Positions 16,264 through 25,548 of a stretch of DNA of 33,230 nucleotides are shown piece after piece. Below the pieces are notes generated by a model. The model had not been told where the DNA came from. It did not search any database and worked only from the letters and a program-made list of their open reading frames with translations. Position 1 is the first letter of the stretch, and every line of letters starts with the position of its first letter. The position numbers and the translations under genes were made by a program. The stretch comes from CAYWNA01 sp964459305 (GTDB lineage Bacteria; Planctomycetota; Planctomycetia; Pirellulales; Pirellulaceae), in assembly GCA_964459305.1 (NCBI GenBank), contig CAYWNA010000142.1:1-33230 (forward strand). The letters run 5' to 3'.

Positions 16264-16668
16264 TCACTGCCTCTCTTCTTCCAGGATATGGACCATATCG
16301 CCCCCGGCCTCGCTGATCGCCTCGATCGCCGGCTCGAACCGTATGGCCGTCGCCTCGCGATGCACTTTCAATAGCACGTTCCGCTCACCGGGGGATGCGT
16401 CGCCGAGGATCTCACGAATGCGCTCGGCAAGCTGCGCAACTCCGATCTCCTGGCCGTTGACATAAAGCCTGTCTTCCGTATCGATCAAAACGCTGACTTT
16501 CGCATGCCCGGCGCTTTCGACGTTGGTGGCCTTCGCCGGTTGCCATTGCAGGAAGCTATCGTCCTGCGCCCGGGCCAGGATGACGAAGAAGATCAGAAGA
16601 TTGAACGCGATATCGCCCATCGCCAACGCGGGAACTTCGGCTCGAGATGTCTTGCGTTGGATCTTCAT
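16264..16668 (-). CDS. ExbD/TolR-family protein, second copy
   Basis: 134 residues from the ATG at 16668, two bases after the first ExbD stop. The longer frame upstream would overlap that gene and lacks a signal. It has a short basic N-terminus (MKIQRKTSRAEVPALA), one transmembrane helix starting MGDIAFNLLIFFVILARA, and a periplasmic domain with the ExbD-type pattern LIDTEDRLYVNGQEI, LAERIREILGDAS, NVLLKVHREATAIRF. The Asp in MGD corresponds to the membrane Asp that is essential for proton coupling in ExbD/TolR. The ending (EAGGDMVHILEEER) matches the other copy (EAGGIITVLREEEQ), pointing to duplication and divergence. Confidence 0.9.
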   Translation of the reverse strand: MKIQRKTSRAEVPALAMGDIAFNLLIFFVILARAQDDSFLQWQPAKATNVESAGHAKVSVLIDTEDRLYVNGQEIGVAQLAERIREILGDASPGERNVLLKVHREATAIRFEPAIEAISEAGGDMVHILEEERQ

Positions 16669-16670
16669 GC

Positions 16671-17096
16671 CTAAGGAATCCGCACTTCCTGTTCTTCCTC
16701 GCGCAGCACGGTAATGATGCCGCCAGCTTCTTCGATCAGCGTGGTGTATTTGATCCAATGATGGTAGGGGACATCGCGTTCGCTCTTGACGACAACCACC
16801 TTGTCTTCGGCTTGGATCTTGCCGGTCAACAGGGACTTCAGACGCGGCACGAAGTGATCTGGGCGAACGACGTCGCCGTCGATCGCGACAGCGGTCCGCG
16901 TCAGGTCCACTTCGACGTGTTCGGATTTAGGTTTCTTCTCGCTGGTGGTTTCGCTGCGCGGCAGTGTCTGTCGCCGTCCGCTGTCGGGTTGCACCGAAGC
17001 GCACACGAGAAAAAATACGATCAGATTGAACGCGATGTCGCCCGTCGCGGTCGACGGCGGTTCGACCAGTAGCTTTGTCGCGCGTTTTGTTCTCAT
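16671..17096 (-). CDS. ExbD/TolR-family protein, first copy
   Basis: 141 residues from the ATG at 17096; a TTG five codons upstream is the alternative. The basic N-terminus (MRTKRATKLLVEPPSTA) leads into one membrane helix (TGDIAFNLIVFFLVCASV). The conserved proton-coupling Asp sits in the same GDIAFN motif as in the second copy. The periplasmic part contains VEVDLTRTAVAIDGDVVRPD and DKVVVVKSERDVPYHHW. ExbD/TolR proteins pair with the ExbB/TolQ/MotA-type channel to turn proton flow into force on periplasmic partners. It lies 43 bases downstream of the channel gene and directly before the second copy. Confidence 0.92.
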   Translation of the reverse strand: MRTKRATKLLVEPPSTATGDIAFNLIVFFLVCASVQPDSGRRQTLPRSETTSEKKPKSEHVEVDLTRTAVAIDGDVVRPDHFVPRLKSLLTGKIQAEDKVVVVKSERDVPYHHWIKYTTLIEEAGGIITVLREEEQEVRIP

Positions 17097-17139
17097 CGGT
17101 TTTCGAATCAAATCGGTATCGTCTTAGCGATTCCTGTGA

Positions 17140-18102
17140 CTACGATGCGGCTGGATCGCGGACCTCGCGTTCTTCGATTGCTATCTGCAAAGTAACGGCT
17201 TCTATCAATTCACTCGCTGATTCCTCCACATCAAGTACGTAGCGGTTGATCACGCTGGTGAAGTAGTTGTACGCGATGAACGCCGGGATACCGACAATCA
17301 GGCCAAAACAAGTCGTCAGCAGCGCGGTCTGAATTCCGCCCGCGGCTGCCTCGACAACGTTTGTCTCGCCCATCTTCGCCACAATGTCGCGGAAGGCGAT
17401 GATCATTCCTTGTACGGTTCCCAGGAAGCCAAGCATTGGAGCGACGCTGGACACCGTCGCCAGCACTGGCAGGTGGCGTTCCAACGCGGCGACGATGTGC
17501 ACGCTGTAGTCGTCCATTCCCTTGACCACCTGCTCTTCGATTCTCGCGGCATCGTAGTTCAATCGTCGCAGCACAAAGAACTTGCGCACCCCGGCGGAAA
17601 GCACAGCCGGCACGGGGCCCTGCTGGCAGTCGCACGTCCGGAGAGCCTCTTCCAGACGGTCGGACCTCAGCATTTCGGCCACCTCAGCCCTCAGCGAAGT
17701 CGTGTCGGTGGTGAGCATCCTCAAGCTGCGGTAGCGCTCGATGATTACGCCCGTGGCGATGATCCCCATGATCAGGATCGGCCACATGAAGAATCCACCT
17801 TCGCGCAGCAGCCCCAGCGCACCGCTATTGAGCACATCGTCCAGTGTCTCTTGCCAAGAAGGCATTTCCGACTCCGTGACCGCTTCCTCCGAATCGTCAT
17901 CGGCTGCCTGCTCGCTCACCTCAGCGCCCGCCGCAACGGCGGCTTCCATCTCCTCGTCAGCCGAATTGGCATCGCCAATGGTGGTTTCGTCAGCGGGCGC
18001 CTCATCAGCAGGCATCGCGTCAGAAGTCTGCGGTTCTTTCGGTTGCTGCGCCAACAGAACGGCACCGACAGCAAGTAGGGCAATAGTAAGGATGTATCGC
18101 AT
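17140..18102 (-). CDS. MotA/TolQ/ExbB-type proton channel with acidic periplasmic extension
   Basis: 320 residues from the ATG at 18102. A signal peptide (MRYILTIALLAVGAVLLAQQ) is followed by an unusual acidic, Ala-rich stretch to about residue 85. The channel domain has three helices: about 103-121 (FFMWPILIMGIIATGVIIER), 209-236 (LPVLATVSSVAPMLGFLGTV, then QGMIIAF), and 258-281 (TALLTTCFGLIVGIPAFIAY). The LGFLGTV-x-GMI and TT-x-GL-x-x-GIPA blocks are the family's signature, including the Thr near the proton path. The protein should form the pore around the ExbD helices. The N-terminal signal and acidic arm distinguish it from short TolQ/ExbB and may contact the large TPR proteins encoded upstream. 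Confidence 0.94.
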   Translation of the reverse strand: MRYILTIALLAVGAVLLAQQPKEPQTSDAMPADEAPADETTIGDANSADEEMEAAVAAGAEVSEQAADDDSEEAVTESEMPSWQETLDDVLNSGALGLLREGGFFMWPILIMGIIATGVIIERYRSLRMLTTDTTSLRAEVAEMLRSDRLEEALRTCDCQQGPVPAVLSAGVRKFFVLRRLNYDAARIEEQVVKGMDDYSVHIVAALERHLPVLATVSSVAPMLGFLGTVQGMIIAFRDIVAKMGETNVVEAAAGGIQTALLTTCFGLIVGIPAFIAYNYFTSVINRYVLDVEESASELIEAVTLQIAIEEREVRDPAAS

Positions 18103-18175
18103 GGTTTCTGCCGTCAATTTTTTTCGGAAGGCGTAATTAGTGGCGTGGGACTTGTTCTAGCTGTCAGACTTCCGT

Positions 18176-18197
18176 ACCGGCGGGCAAGCCCGTCGGT
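18176..18197. repeat. Short hairpin between the giant gene and the channel gene
   Basis: ACCGGCGGGC and GCCCGTCGGT form a ten-pair stem with one mismatch around two A residues. It lies 13 bases beyond the stop codon of the giant gene and 74 bases before the channel start. It resembles a dispersed planctomycete motif (I recall GACGGGCTTGCCCGCCGG-type strings). It could be an intra-operon attenuator or a 3'-end protecting stem, and no U-tract follows. Confidence 0.55.
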
Positions 18198-18209
18198 GAC
18201 GCACTTCGG

Positions 18210-21200
18210 CTACTCGTCCAATTCAGCCGCTTGTTCGAACAGCCTCATCATTTCCGGCATGGCGAGTCGGCCGCGGGCGTATTTGGCGGCTTCGCTGGCG
18301 GGGAAATCCCAACGGCAGCGGTTGTAGCGCTGGAACGCTTCTGGATTTCTCCTGCCCTCACGGTAACTCTCGCCTGACCAGAACAACGCGTCGGCCGCCA
18401 AGTCGTCGTCGGGGAACAACTTCACAAAGCGGTCAAACATCTCGGCGGCCTCCATGAAATCTTCGAGCTTGAAATAACACTGACCAACGCGGAAGGCCAT
18501 GCGCGTCGCGTGCTGGTGACCGGCGAATTTTTCCAGGAATTTCTCGCCTACCTGAGCGGCCACCTCGAAGCCCTTGTTCTTGTAGAAGTAGTCGGAGACG
18601 CGAATCATTGCGCTGGCAATCAGCGGGCTGTTCGGGTGAGTCGCCGCGAGCGTGACGTATGCCTCCAAAGCCTCGTCGAAGTCGCCTGCCTTCTCGTGGC
18701 ATTGCCCCAGCTTGTAATGGGCGTCCGCCGCCAACGTATGGTCCGGATAGCGTCGGAGGATCAGCTCGTACGATTCGATTGCTTCATCCCAACGCTCCAA
18801 CTCCTGCGAAAACTGCGCCAGCAGATAGGCCACCCGAGGCGCGTACTTTGGATCGGCATAGTCCTCCATCACCTCGCGCAGCAGTAGTCGTCCGGCTTTC
18901 AGGTCGGCGTCTTGTTCCTCTTCCCGTCCGAGGTCTTTGTGGCTTTTGAACAGCTCGAAATAGCTCTCGGCAATGTGGAATTTGGTTTCCACGGCCAACT
19001 CTTCGTCGGCGAAGGCCTTGGTGAACGCCGTCAGCAGACCGTCGGTGCCGATGACCACAGGTAGCTCGCGCACGACTTCCAAATCGCCCGTCTCCGTGTC
19101 CGCCGCCTCGTCAAGATAATAGACGCGAACGATATCGCCGAAGTAGCTTTCGATCGCCGGATCGTCGGCCTGCAGGTTGCCGGGCGTCGGCTGCTCGGCG
19201 GCCTTCAGTGGAAGCGATCCGGTAAACACGCCGCTGTGGGTCAGGGTCTCTTCCAGTTGAACCGATTCCTTCTCGCCCTTCTCCGTAGTGATCTCGACCG
19301 CCACCAAGTCACGTTCATCAGAGGCATCCCGATCGACGTCGACAACTTTCAGGTACAGCTTCTCGCCCACGTGCAATTGAGAGGCCAGCTCGCGGTATTG
19401 GCTGTCGGTGCAGTCCAGGGTTCCGCTGGTGATTAGCCGTGCCCGCGCCTCAAGATCGGCAGCCTGGCCGTCGGGCCGTTTGGCGTCGTTGTAGGTCGAG
19501 GCGACGATGTCTTCGCCGGTCAGATTGAGCACTTGGATGACCAGACGCTCGTCCAGCGGCTCGCCGGATTCGTCTTCCGGCTGCGGCCCGCCGACCAACG
19601 ACCGTGGCATATTGGTAGTCCGCGGGACGATGTCGGGACTTGTCGCGCCGCCGAGTTGAAGGACTACTTGGCCGACGAACCGCCCCTCGGCAAGCGCTTC
19701 GGCCGTACGCTCGTCTGCGGTCTGCCGGTAGGCGTCGGGCCGGCAGTCGCCCGATACGACGCAGTGGACGTCGGCTTTCGCCCCATCGCTGGTTTCCAGC
19801 GACACGATGACCGAGCTGGTGCTGTCTTTGGCAGCGTCAGGGTCGATCACTTCCACGGTCAGCGGTGCTGCCAGCGCAATCGCACTGATTTGTTCGTCTG
19901 CCTCTGGTGCGATGTACTCGATCCGCGAGGCGGCCCTGCTCTCCGGCGGTGGAGCGATCACACGCGTCCCCAGGACACGCACCATCCCTTTGGTTGGCTC
20001 GTTGACCAGCACGATCGCATCACGAGGTACCGAATGACCCGGAAACGTGTTCTGCTCGTCGAGGTACTGGCAGACGATGCGGTCGCCAGGCTTGACCGCC
20101 AGCTTGCCTTCGGCCGGCTCGGCGGCGGTGTCGACTTCTTTGGTGAACACACCGGTGTACTCCTCTGTCTCCGTAGCGACCAGTTCCATCGGCTGTCCGC
20201 CATTCACACTCACCCGGAGATTGACTTCATCGCGCTGGTCGGAGGTATCTGCGTCGTAATCGGTGATTTCCACCACGACCCGCTCACCCGGTTCGACTCG
20301 CAGCAACGTCTTGCGTTCCGTGTCGACGGCACCATTCGCCTGGCGGATGAAGTCGTAGGCAATCGACGTGATATCCGCATTGAAGTAGGTTGCCGTCAGC
20401 TCGCCGGTGAGTAGTTGGCTGTAACCGGAGCCCGATTGCGTGAACTCGTCGGTATAAGTGGCGGTGACCACATCGCCGCCAGCAATCTCAAGCACTTCGT
20501 TGGTCGCTAAGGCCAGCACGTCGGCCTCGGTGGGAATGTAGACCTGGTCGGCCTCCTCGCCGTGAATTTCGACGTTATTGACGGCCACGGATTGCCCGAG
20601 GTACTCGTGCACGATGAACCTTACATACCGCAACTCGATCGGGGTGAATTGAAATTGCCACTGGCCTTCGTTGCGGGTTACACTCGATTCGAGGGCGGGT
20701 TTCGCCAGTGCGGGGTCGGGAGACCCGCGCACAGCGCCAACGTCAAAATCCATCGCCCGAAACGACCGCAGTCTCACGTTGGCCGTGGCTAGATCGGCGC
20801 GGGCCCAACTCGCTTGAACTTCTTTTCTGCCGGGGCCGGCGGATGCGACGATTGTCAGCTCATGTGGGCCCGCATCCAGCCAGACATCGGCCGAACCGGC
20901 TCCGGGACCGACCGGAAGCACGAGTTGGCCGTCGATGGCCAGCGCTGTCGTATCGCCCATCACGGCGATTCGCGCCGCCGAAGCACGCGGCTGCGCGAGC
21001 ATGCCTCGCCACACGACGAGATACGAAGCACGCCGCGCCACTTCTTCTTCCTCGTCGGGACGTGTCCAATCCAGTTGGTCGGCAGGCTCGTCCTCGATGG
21101 GTTGGACGTTGGCGGTCAGTCGGACCACGTCATCCCAGCTTTCGATCCTCTTGTGTCTGCCGTTGTAGACTCGACGGGTCATTCGACCGCACTCGCCTGC

Positions 21201-24200
21201 GAGCGGTTCAGCGGCTCCGATGGCAGGCTCGCCGGCCAAGTGGAACCAGAACTCGCCGTCTTGGCTCCCCCGCAACTCGGCACGCACTGGCGCGTTTCCA
21301 TCGGCATTGGGTGTCGACACGATGACCGTGCTGGTATTCCGCAAATCTTTCATGTCGATGCCCAGGCTTTTGGGGGTGGCGCCGTCGGGCTGGCTCTGCC
21401 AGAACGTGTTAGGGTCACGATCGATGGCCATCAGCGGGCCGTGATCGATGGCCGCATCGGTGGCCAAGGCGCCGGCAGGCAATTCGCCGGTCGAAACCGC
21501 ACCTTCGAACACTCCGGTGTGCGTTCCTGTCTCCACCAGTGCGGCTTGCACCTGATCGCCGCCCTCGGCGACGAGCTTGACGATTACCTGGTCCGCTTCC
21601 TCGGACAGGTCGCGGTCGGCATCCTTGACTCGCAGGTAGATTGGGTTGCCTGGTTTGATCTGGTTCGGTGGCCGGCCCTGCGAAACGCGCTCGTCGGCTT
21701 CCTCCTCTTCCATGGTCTCGCGTTCGAGTTGGGCGCTGAGGGATTCCTCCTCTTCGTCGACGATCTTGCTGCTGGCCACTTCGAATTCCGCATCCGCCGC
21801 AACGTGGATCTCCACGTCGGAAAGCGGCACCGTGCGGAATTCAGCCTTGAACTCGTCCGGGTAGTCGCACGTGACCACATCGCGGCCGGTCAACTGCAGC
21901 ACCTTGTCACCAGGCGTCGGGCTGCCCAAACACGTTTCCATGTCCGTCCGGAAAAGCCCCCGACCGGCACCGGCACCGACCAAGTAGATCGTCTCGCGGT
22001 CGCCGCCGGGCTGCGTGATCACCGTGACGGGAATCCGATGATGTCCCCGGCTGATTCCCAGGTCGCTGTCATGCACGACGATCGACAGGGGCATGCCCGG
22101 CGCGTGGTACCGCTTGCTATGCTGGCCCAAACGTCCGACCGTGCGGAGCAGTCTCAATTGGTCGAGATACCGCTGTTCGGCTCCGTAGACCTCGGAAAGG
22201 CTGAACAGCGCCTGGTTGGCCAATGAGATGTCGGGCACACGTTCCAACACACCCCGGAAAATATCGCGAGCGTCGTCGTGATCGCCGCGGCGGAGAGCCA
22301 GCACGCCACGAAGGAATTCCGCTCGCACGGCAATCTCCATCTCCCGGCTGGTGGCCAGTTTCTCAAACACTGCCTCGGCCTGGTCGTAGACCCTTTGGGC
22401 CATGAACGTCTCGCCAATGCCGAACTCCGCTTCCACCGCCTGGGGTGTGTCGGCGTAACGGTTCATGATCGTCGTGAATTCACTTCGGGCCACATCGTAC
22501 CTCCGGGCTTTGAAGTAGTTGCGAGCCAGCAGCAACAAGACGTCGGCCTTGACGGTATCGTCGAAGTGCGGCGAATCACTATGCTTGACCAGCCAACCGC
22601 GTAGAACTTCCTCGACGCGTTCGTGGTTGGTATCGCCGCCGGCGGCGATCAGCTTTTCGCAAACGAACAGCACCAGATCTACCGGCGCTTCGAGGTAGTG
22701 TTGATCGAACAGCCGCCTGTTGGCAACATAAGCGTCGAACGCCAGCCGCTCGTCGCCCAATCGAAGTGACAACGCCGCTCGCAGCAGCGGCGCGATCGGA
22801 CTTCTTTCGTCGATGGTCAACCCCACGGCGCCGATTCGCGCGTAGCATTGGGCAACCAGGTCGCGGGCACTCGTCTTATAGCTGGCAGAGACGTTGGGGA
22901 TATTGGTCAACATTCCGGTCAACACCGTGGCGGCAGCCTGATAGTCTTTGCGAGCCAATGCCGACTGGGCATAGAGCAAGATCCGGCTCCAGCCGTTGCC
23001 GTCGTTGCGGACCATGCGAGTGGTCTGTTGATAGGCCAAAAGCCGCTTCATGGGTGAATCGACTTCGAGTTTGTCGATTTCCAGCAGCGCCAGCCGGGCC
23101 TGCGCCGAGGCCTCGGGTGGGGCAACCTCGTGGATGATTCGATAGACCCGAAGCCGATCGGCTTCGACGGCCTCGGCGTCGATCCGGTACTTGTCGATCC
23201 AACTCTTGGCAGTGTCGTCGTAGAAGCCCCAGGATCGAAGCGGCCGCTGATCTTGCCGAGCCCGCGTGGCACGAAGGACCTTTTCGAAATTGTTCAGATC
23301 GCCTGCCTTGAAATACTCGTCGGCTTGCCACTGGGCATAGACGCCATGGTAATCGGTGTCGAATTTGGCCAACTCCGCGGCAAAGCGAATTCGTTCGTCG
23401 CCCTCCAGCCGCGCGTAGAGTCGACTGGCACAGTAGTTTGACTCGCGATGGCGGCGGTCATGGGACACGTACATGGTCCAGTATTCGACCGCCTCCTTTT
23501 CCATTCCGCGGCGCATAAGGCTGTCGCCGATCGTCGACGCGTTGTTGGAATCCTTGCCATGCTGCTCTTGGGCCTTCATGATCCACGCGTAGCCTTGTTT
23601 GGCCAGTGCGTCATCTTCGTTCTTGTCGGCCGCCACGAGCAACCGCCGCCAGATGTCGTAGCCGTTCGGTCGAGGCTCGAACTTCAGCATGTGCACTGCG
23701 GCTGCCTTGCGCTCTTCGGCCGAGCCGTAGTCGGTGGTGATTTGCAGGTACCGCTCGGCCAAAGGGTAGTCGTCACGGAATCGTTGGCAAGCGAGCGCCA
23801 AAAGGGGGCCCGCCGCGGCACGCTCGTTACTGGGAGCATACAGGCGGAGATACTCGGCTCGCTTCCAGGCCAGGGCGCGTGCCATCTGAGTGTTGAGCTT
23901 GCCAAACGGGCCCGGCTGCAGCAGACTCATCATTTCCGGCGACCACCGCCTGATATCCTGATGGAAGTGCTTTCTCCAGAGAACGGCGGTGGGGTCGGCA
24001 TTTGCCGGCTTCACCATGTCAGTCACCTGTTGGGCCCTGGCCCTGAGTTCCGGATTCTGCCTGGCCTTCTTCTGCCAGTCGCTCAGGTACATGGGGAAGC
24101 CGGGCAGGTGGAGATTCTCCTTGCACGTTGCGCTGATTCGTGCGACGTCGGCGCGGAACTGATCGTCGTTCTCCGGGTTGAACAGCAGCCAATCGACAGC

Positions 24201-25466
24201 TTCACGGCTATAGCGGTCTGTGGGCGACTGGGTGACCAGTTCGCGGAACATGGCGCGGGCCTTGGCGTCGTCCTTCATGCGATCACGATACAGCCTGAAT
24301 CCCAATACGTACCGCAGGTAGCAGGCATCGCGTTGGTTGGCCTTGATCGCGGTGCGGAGCGTGCGTTCGGCAGCGGCCAACTGGGCCGCCTCGGCGCCAC
24401 TTTCCCGAACGAAGGTGTCGGCGAATCGAGCGGGCGCGGCATCGTGATTCAGCACCTGGGCCAGAAGCTGCAGACCCTTCGGCTTGTCGCCAGTCCGCAG
24501 ATAGGCAAGCGCCAGGTAGCCTTGCATGCGATGGCGGTCTTCGTAGGTCGGGTACTTCTTCTGGTATTCGGCGACCACCGGGGCCATCTGCCGGGGATCG
24601 GCTTGGGCCGCATGCATCCGTTCGATCAACTGGCGATGCAACAGATTATTGTCGCGCAACTGGCGGGCTTTGCGAGTCGCGTCGACGGCGTTGGTGTATT
24701 GCTTCTGGCTGTAGTAGTTTTCCGCCATCGAGCGGTGCAATTCCCACAGCAGTTCCTTGTCGGCGGCGATCCCCTTCTTGAGTAGCTTGTTGCCGACAAC
24801 ATTGCTCTGGGCAGGTTGGCCGATTCGTTTCCACTCATAGAACGATCGATAGCCAATCCACTTGGCAAAATCACCGGCCGGAGACTTGTTGAGCATCTCT
24901 TCGGCCAGTTCGGCGCCTGTAGTCGCGTTCTTGGTGCCGCCAGCCCGATAGAAACTGTTGACAGCCATCGCACCGTATCGGCGGCCGACCGGCGTGTTCG
25001 GCTGCCGATTCCACACTAGACGGCAGACTTCGGCGGCAGGCAGTCGCGAGCCCATCCGCTCAAGCGTGTCGGCCAGGCGGATCTCCACTTCGGCGCATTC
25101 AAGGGCGTCGCGATAGCGGTCCAGGAACTGCCGGCAAGCGGCCACCATCTCCTTGTTCCGCGAGGTAGCCTCCAAGCCATCGATCAACTTCAGCATGACT
25201 GCCTGGTGTCGCCGATCGCCAGGATGTGCCGCCACGAATGTGTCGGCCGTGCGAATCAGTCCGAACACACGACCACCGGCATGGTACAAGTCAACCAGCT
25301 TGACCAGCACCTCGGCGGCTTCGGGCGAGGTGTCCTTGTATTTGCCAAGCTCGGCTTCCAACTTGACAGCCTCCTGCCCCGCAACGTCGACGGGCGGTTC
25401 CTGCGCCCTCATTGGTGCGGCAGATGGGATCAGAAGGAACAGCGTTAGAATCATGAAGCGTTTCAT
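18210..25466 (-). CDS. Giant exported TPR / Ig-like / discoidin-PA14-like protein
   Basis: 2418 residues, starting at an ATG with AGGAG nine bases upstream and a signal peptide (MKRFMILTLFLLIPSAAPMR). Residues ~30-1110 form a long alpha-solenoid of TPR-like repeats (ARRYDVARSEFTTIMNRYAD, VYDQAEAVFEKLA). Residues ~1130-2130 are beta-rich, containing at least four copies of an Ig-like module with an acidic D-x-D motif and an ending like ETGTHTGVFEGAV. A discoidin (F5/8 C)-like start (MAIDRDPNTFWQS, near 1345) and end (RYVRFIVHEYLGQSVAVNNV, near 1615) flank a PA14-like segment near 1470-1575. The C-terminal ~250 residues are classical TPRs (WDEAIESYELILRRYPDHTL, GDFDEALEAYVTLAATHPNS). No enzyme motif or membrane anchor was found. 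It is immediately upstream of the channel gene, suggesting a scaffold partner. Confidence 0.92.
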   Translation of the reverse strand: MKRFMILTLFLLIPSAAPMRAQEPPVDVAGQEAVKLEAELGKYKDTSPEAAEVLVKLVDLYHAGGRVFGLIRTADTFVAAHPGDRRHQAVMLKLIDGLEATSRNKEMVAACRQFLDRYRDALECAEVEIRLADTLERMGSRLPAAEVCRLVWNRQPNTPVGRRYGAMAVNSFYRAGGTKNATTGAELAEEMLNKSPAGDFAKWIGYRSFYEWKRIGQPAQSNVVGNKLLKKGIAADKELLWELHRSMAENYYSQKQYTNAVDATRKARQLRDNNLLHRQLIERMHAAQADPRQMAPVVAEYQKKYPTYEDRHRMQGYLALAYLRTGDKPKGLQLLAQVLNHDAAPARFADTFVRESGAEAAQLAAAERTLRTAIKANQRDACYLRYVLGFRLYRDRMKDDAKARAMFRELVTQSPTDRYSREAVDWLLFNPENDDQFRADVARISATCKENLHLPGFPMYLSDWQKKARQNPELRARAQQVTDMVKPANADPTAVLWRKHFHQDIRRWSPEMMSLLQPGPFGKLNTQMARALAWKRAEYLRLYAPSNERAAAGPLLALACQRFRDDYPLAERYLQITTDYGSAEERKAAAVHMLKFEPRPNGYDIWRRLLVAADKNEDDALAKQGYAWIMKAQEQHGKDSNNASTIGDSLMRRGMEKEAVEYWTMYVSHDRRHRESNYCASRLYARLEGDERIRFAAELAKFDTDYHGVYAQWQADEYFKAGDLNNFEKVLRATRARQDQRPLRSWGFYDDTAKSWIDKYRIDAEAVEADRLRVYRIIHEVAPPEASAQARLALLEIDKLEVDSPMKRLLAYQQTTRMVRNDGNGWSRILLYAQSALARKDYQAAATVLTGMLTNIPNVSASYKTSARDLVAQCYARIGAVGLTIDERSPIAPLLRAALSLRLGDERLAFDAYVANRRLFDQHYLEAPVDLVLFVCEKLIAAGGDTNHERVEEVLRGWLVKHSDSPHFDDTVKADVLLLLARNYFKARRYDVARSEFTTIMNRYADTPQAVEAEFGIGETFMAQRVYDQAEAVFEKLATSREMEIAVRAEFLRGVLALRRGDHDDARDIFRGVLERVPDISLANQALFSLSEVYGAEQRYLDQLRLLRTVGRLGQHSKRYHAPGMPLSIVVHDSDLGISRGHHRIPVTVITQPGGDRETIYLVGAGAGRGLFRTDMETCLGSPTPGDKVLQLTGRDVVTCDYPDEFKAEFRTVPLSDVEIHVAADAEFEVASSKIVDEEEESLSAQLERETMEEEEADERVSQGRPPNQIKPGNPIYLRVKDADRDLSEEADQVIVKLVAEGGDQVQAALVETGTHTGVFEGAVSTGELPAGALATDAAIDHGPLMAIDRDPNTFWQSQPDGATPKSLGIDMKDLRNTSTVIVSTPNADGNAPVRAELRGSQDGEFWFHLAGEPAIGAAEPLAGECGRMTRRVYNGRHKRIESWDDVVRLTANVQPIEDEPADQLDWTRPDEEEEVARRASYLVVWRGMLAQPRASAARIAVMGDTTALAIDGQLVLPVGPGAGSADVWLDAGPHELTIVASAGPGRKEVQASWARADLATANVRLRSFRAMDFDVGAVRGSPDPALAKPALESSVTRNEGQWQFQFTPIELRYVRFIVHEYLGQSVAVNNVEIHGEEADQVYIPTEADVLALATNEVLEIAGGDVVTATYTDEFTQSGSGYSQLLTGELTATYFNADITSIAYDFIRQANGAVDTERKTLLRVEPGERVVVEITDYDADTSDQRDEVNLRVSVNGGQPMELVATETEEYTGVFTKEVDTAAEPAEGKLAVKPGDRIVCQYLDEQNTFPGHSVPRDAIVLVNEPTKGMVRVLGTRVIAPPPESRAASRIEYIAPEADEQISAIALAAPLTVEVIDPDAAKDSTSSVIVSLETSDGAKADVHCVVSGDCRPDAYRQTADERTAEALAEGRFVGQVVLQLGGATSPDIVPRTTNMPRSLVGGPQPEDESGEPLDERLVIQVLNLTGEDIVASTYNDAKRPDGQAADLEARARLITSGTLDCTDSQYRELASQLHVGEKLYLKVVDVDRDASDERDLVAVEITTEKGEKESVQLEETLTHSGVFTGSLPLKAAEQPTPGNLQADDPAIESYFGDIVRVYYLDEAADTETGDLEVVRELPVVIGTDGLLTAFTKAFADEELAVETKFHIAESYFELFKSHKDLGREEEQDADLKAGRLLLREVMEDYADPKYAPRVAYLLAQFSQELERWDEAIESYELILRRYPDHTLAADAHYKLGQCHEKAGDFDEALEAYVTLAATHPNSPLIASAMIRVSDYFYKNKGFEVAAQVGEKFLEKFAGHQHATRMAFRVGQCYFKLEDFMEAAEMFDRFVKLFPDDDLAADALFWSGESYREGRRNPEAFQRYNRCRWDFPASEAAKYARGRLAMPEMMRLFEQAAELDE

Positions 25467-25548
25467 CTCAGCCGGCTCCTATCGAAACGGTGGCGATGCT
25501 TCGGGTTATGGTTGTTGTGTGCATCTTGGTTGTCTTTGTGTTCTTCGT

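Noticed and set aside
20814..22226. 470-codon open frame on the plus strand
   Set aside because: It is antisense to the giant protein inside its beta-domain region, with a composition (His, Arg, Gln, Gly) typical of shadow frames.
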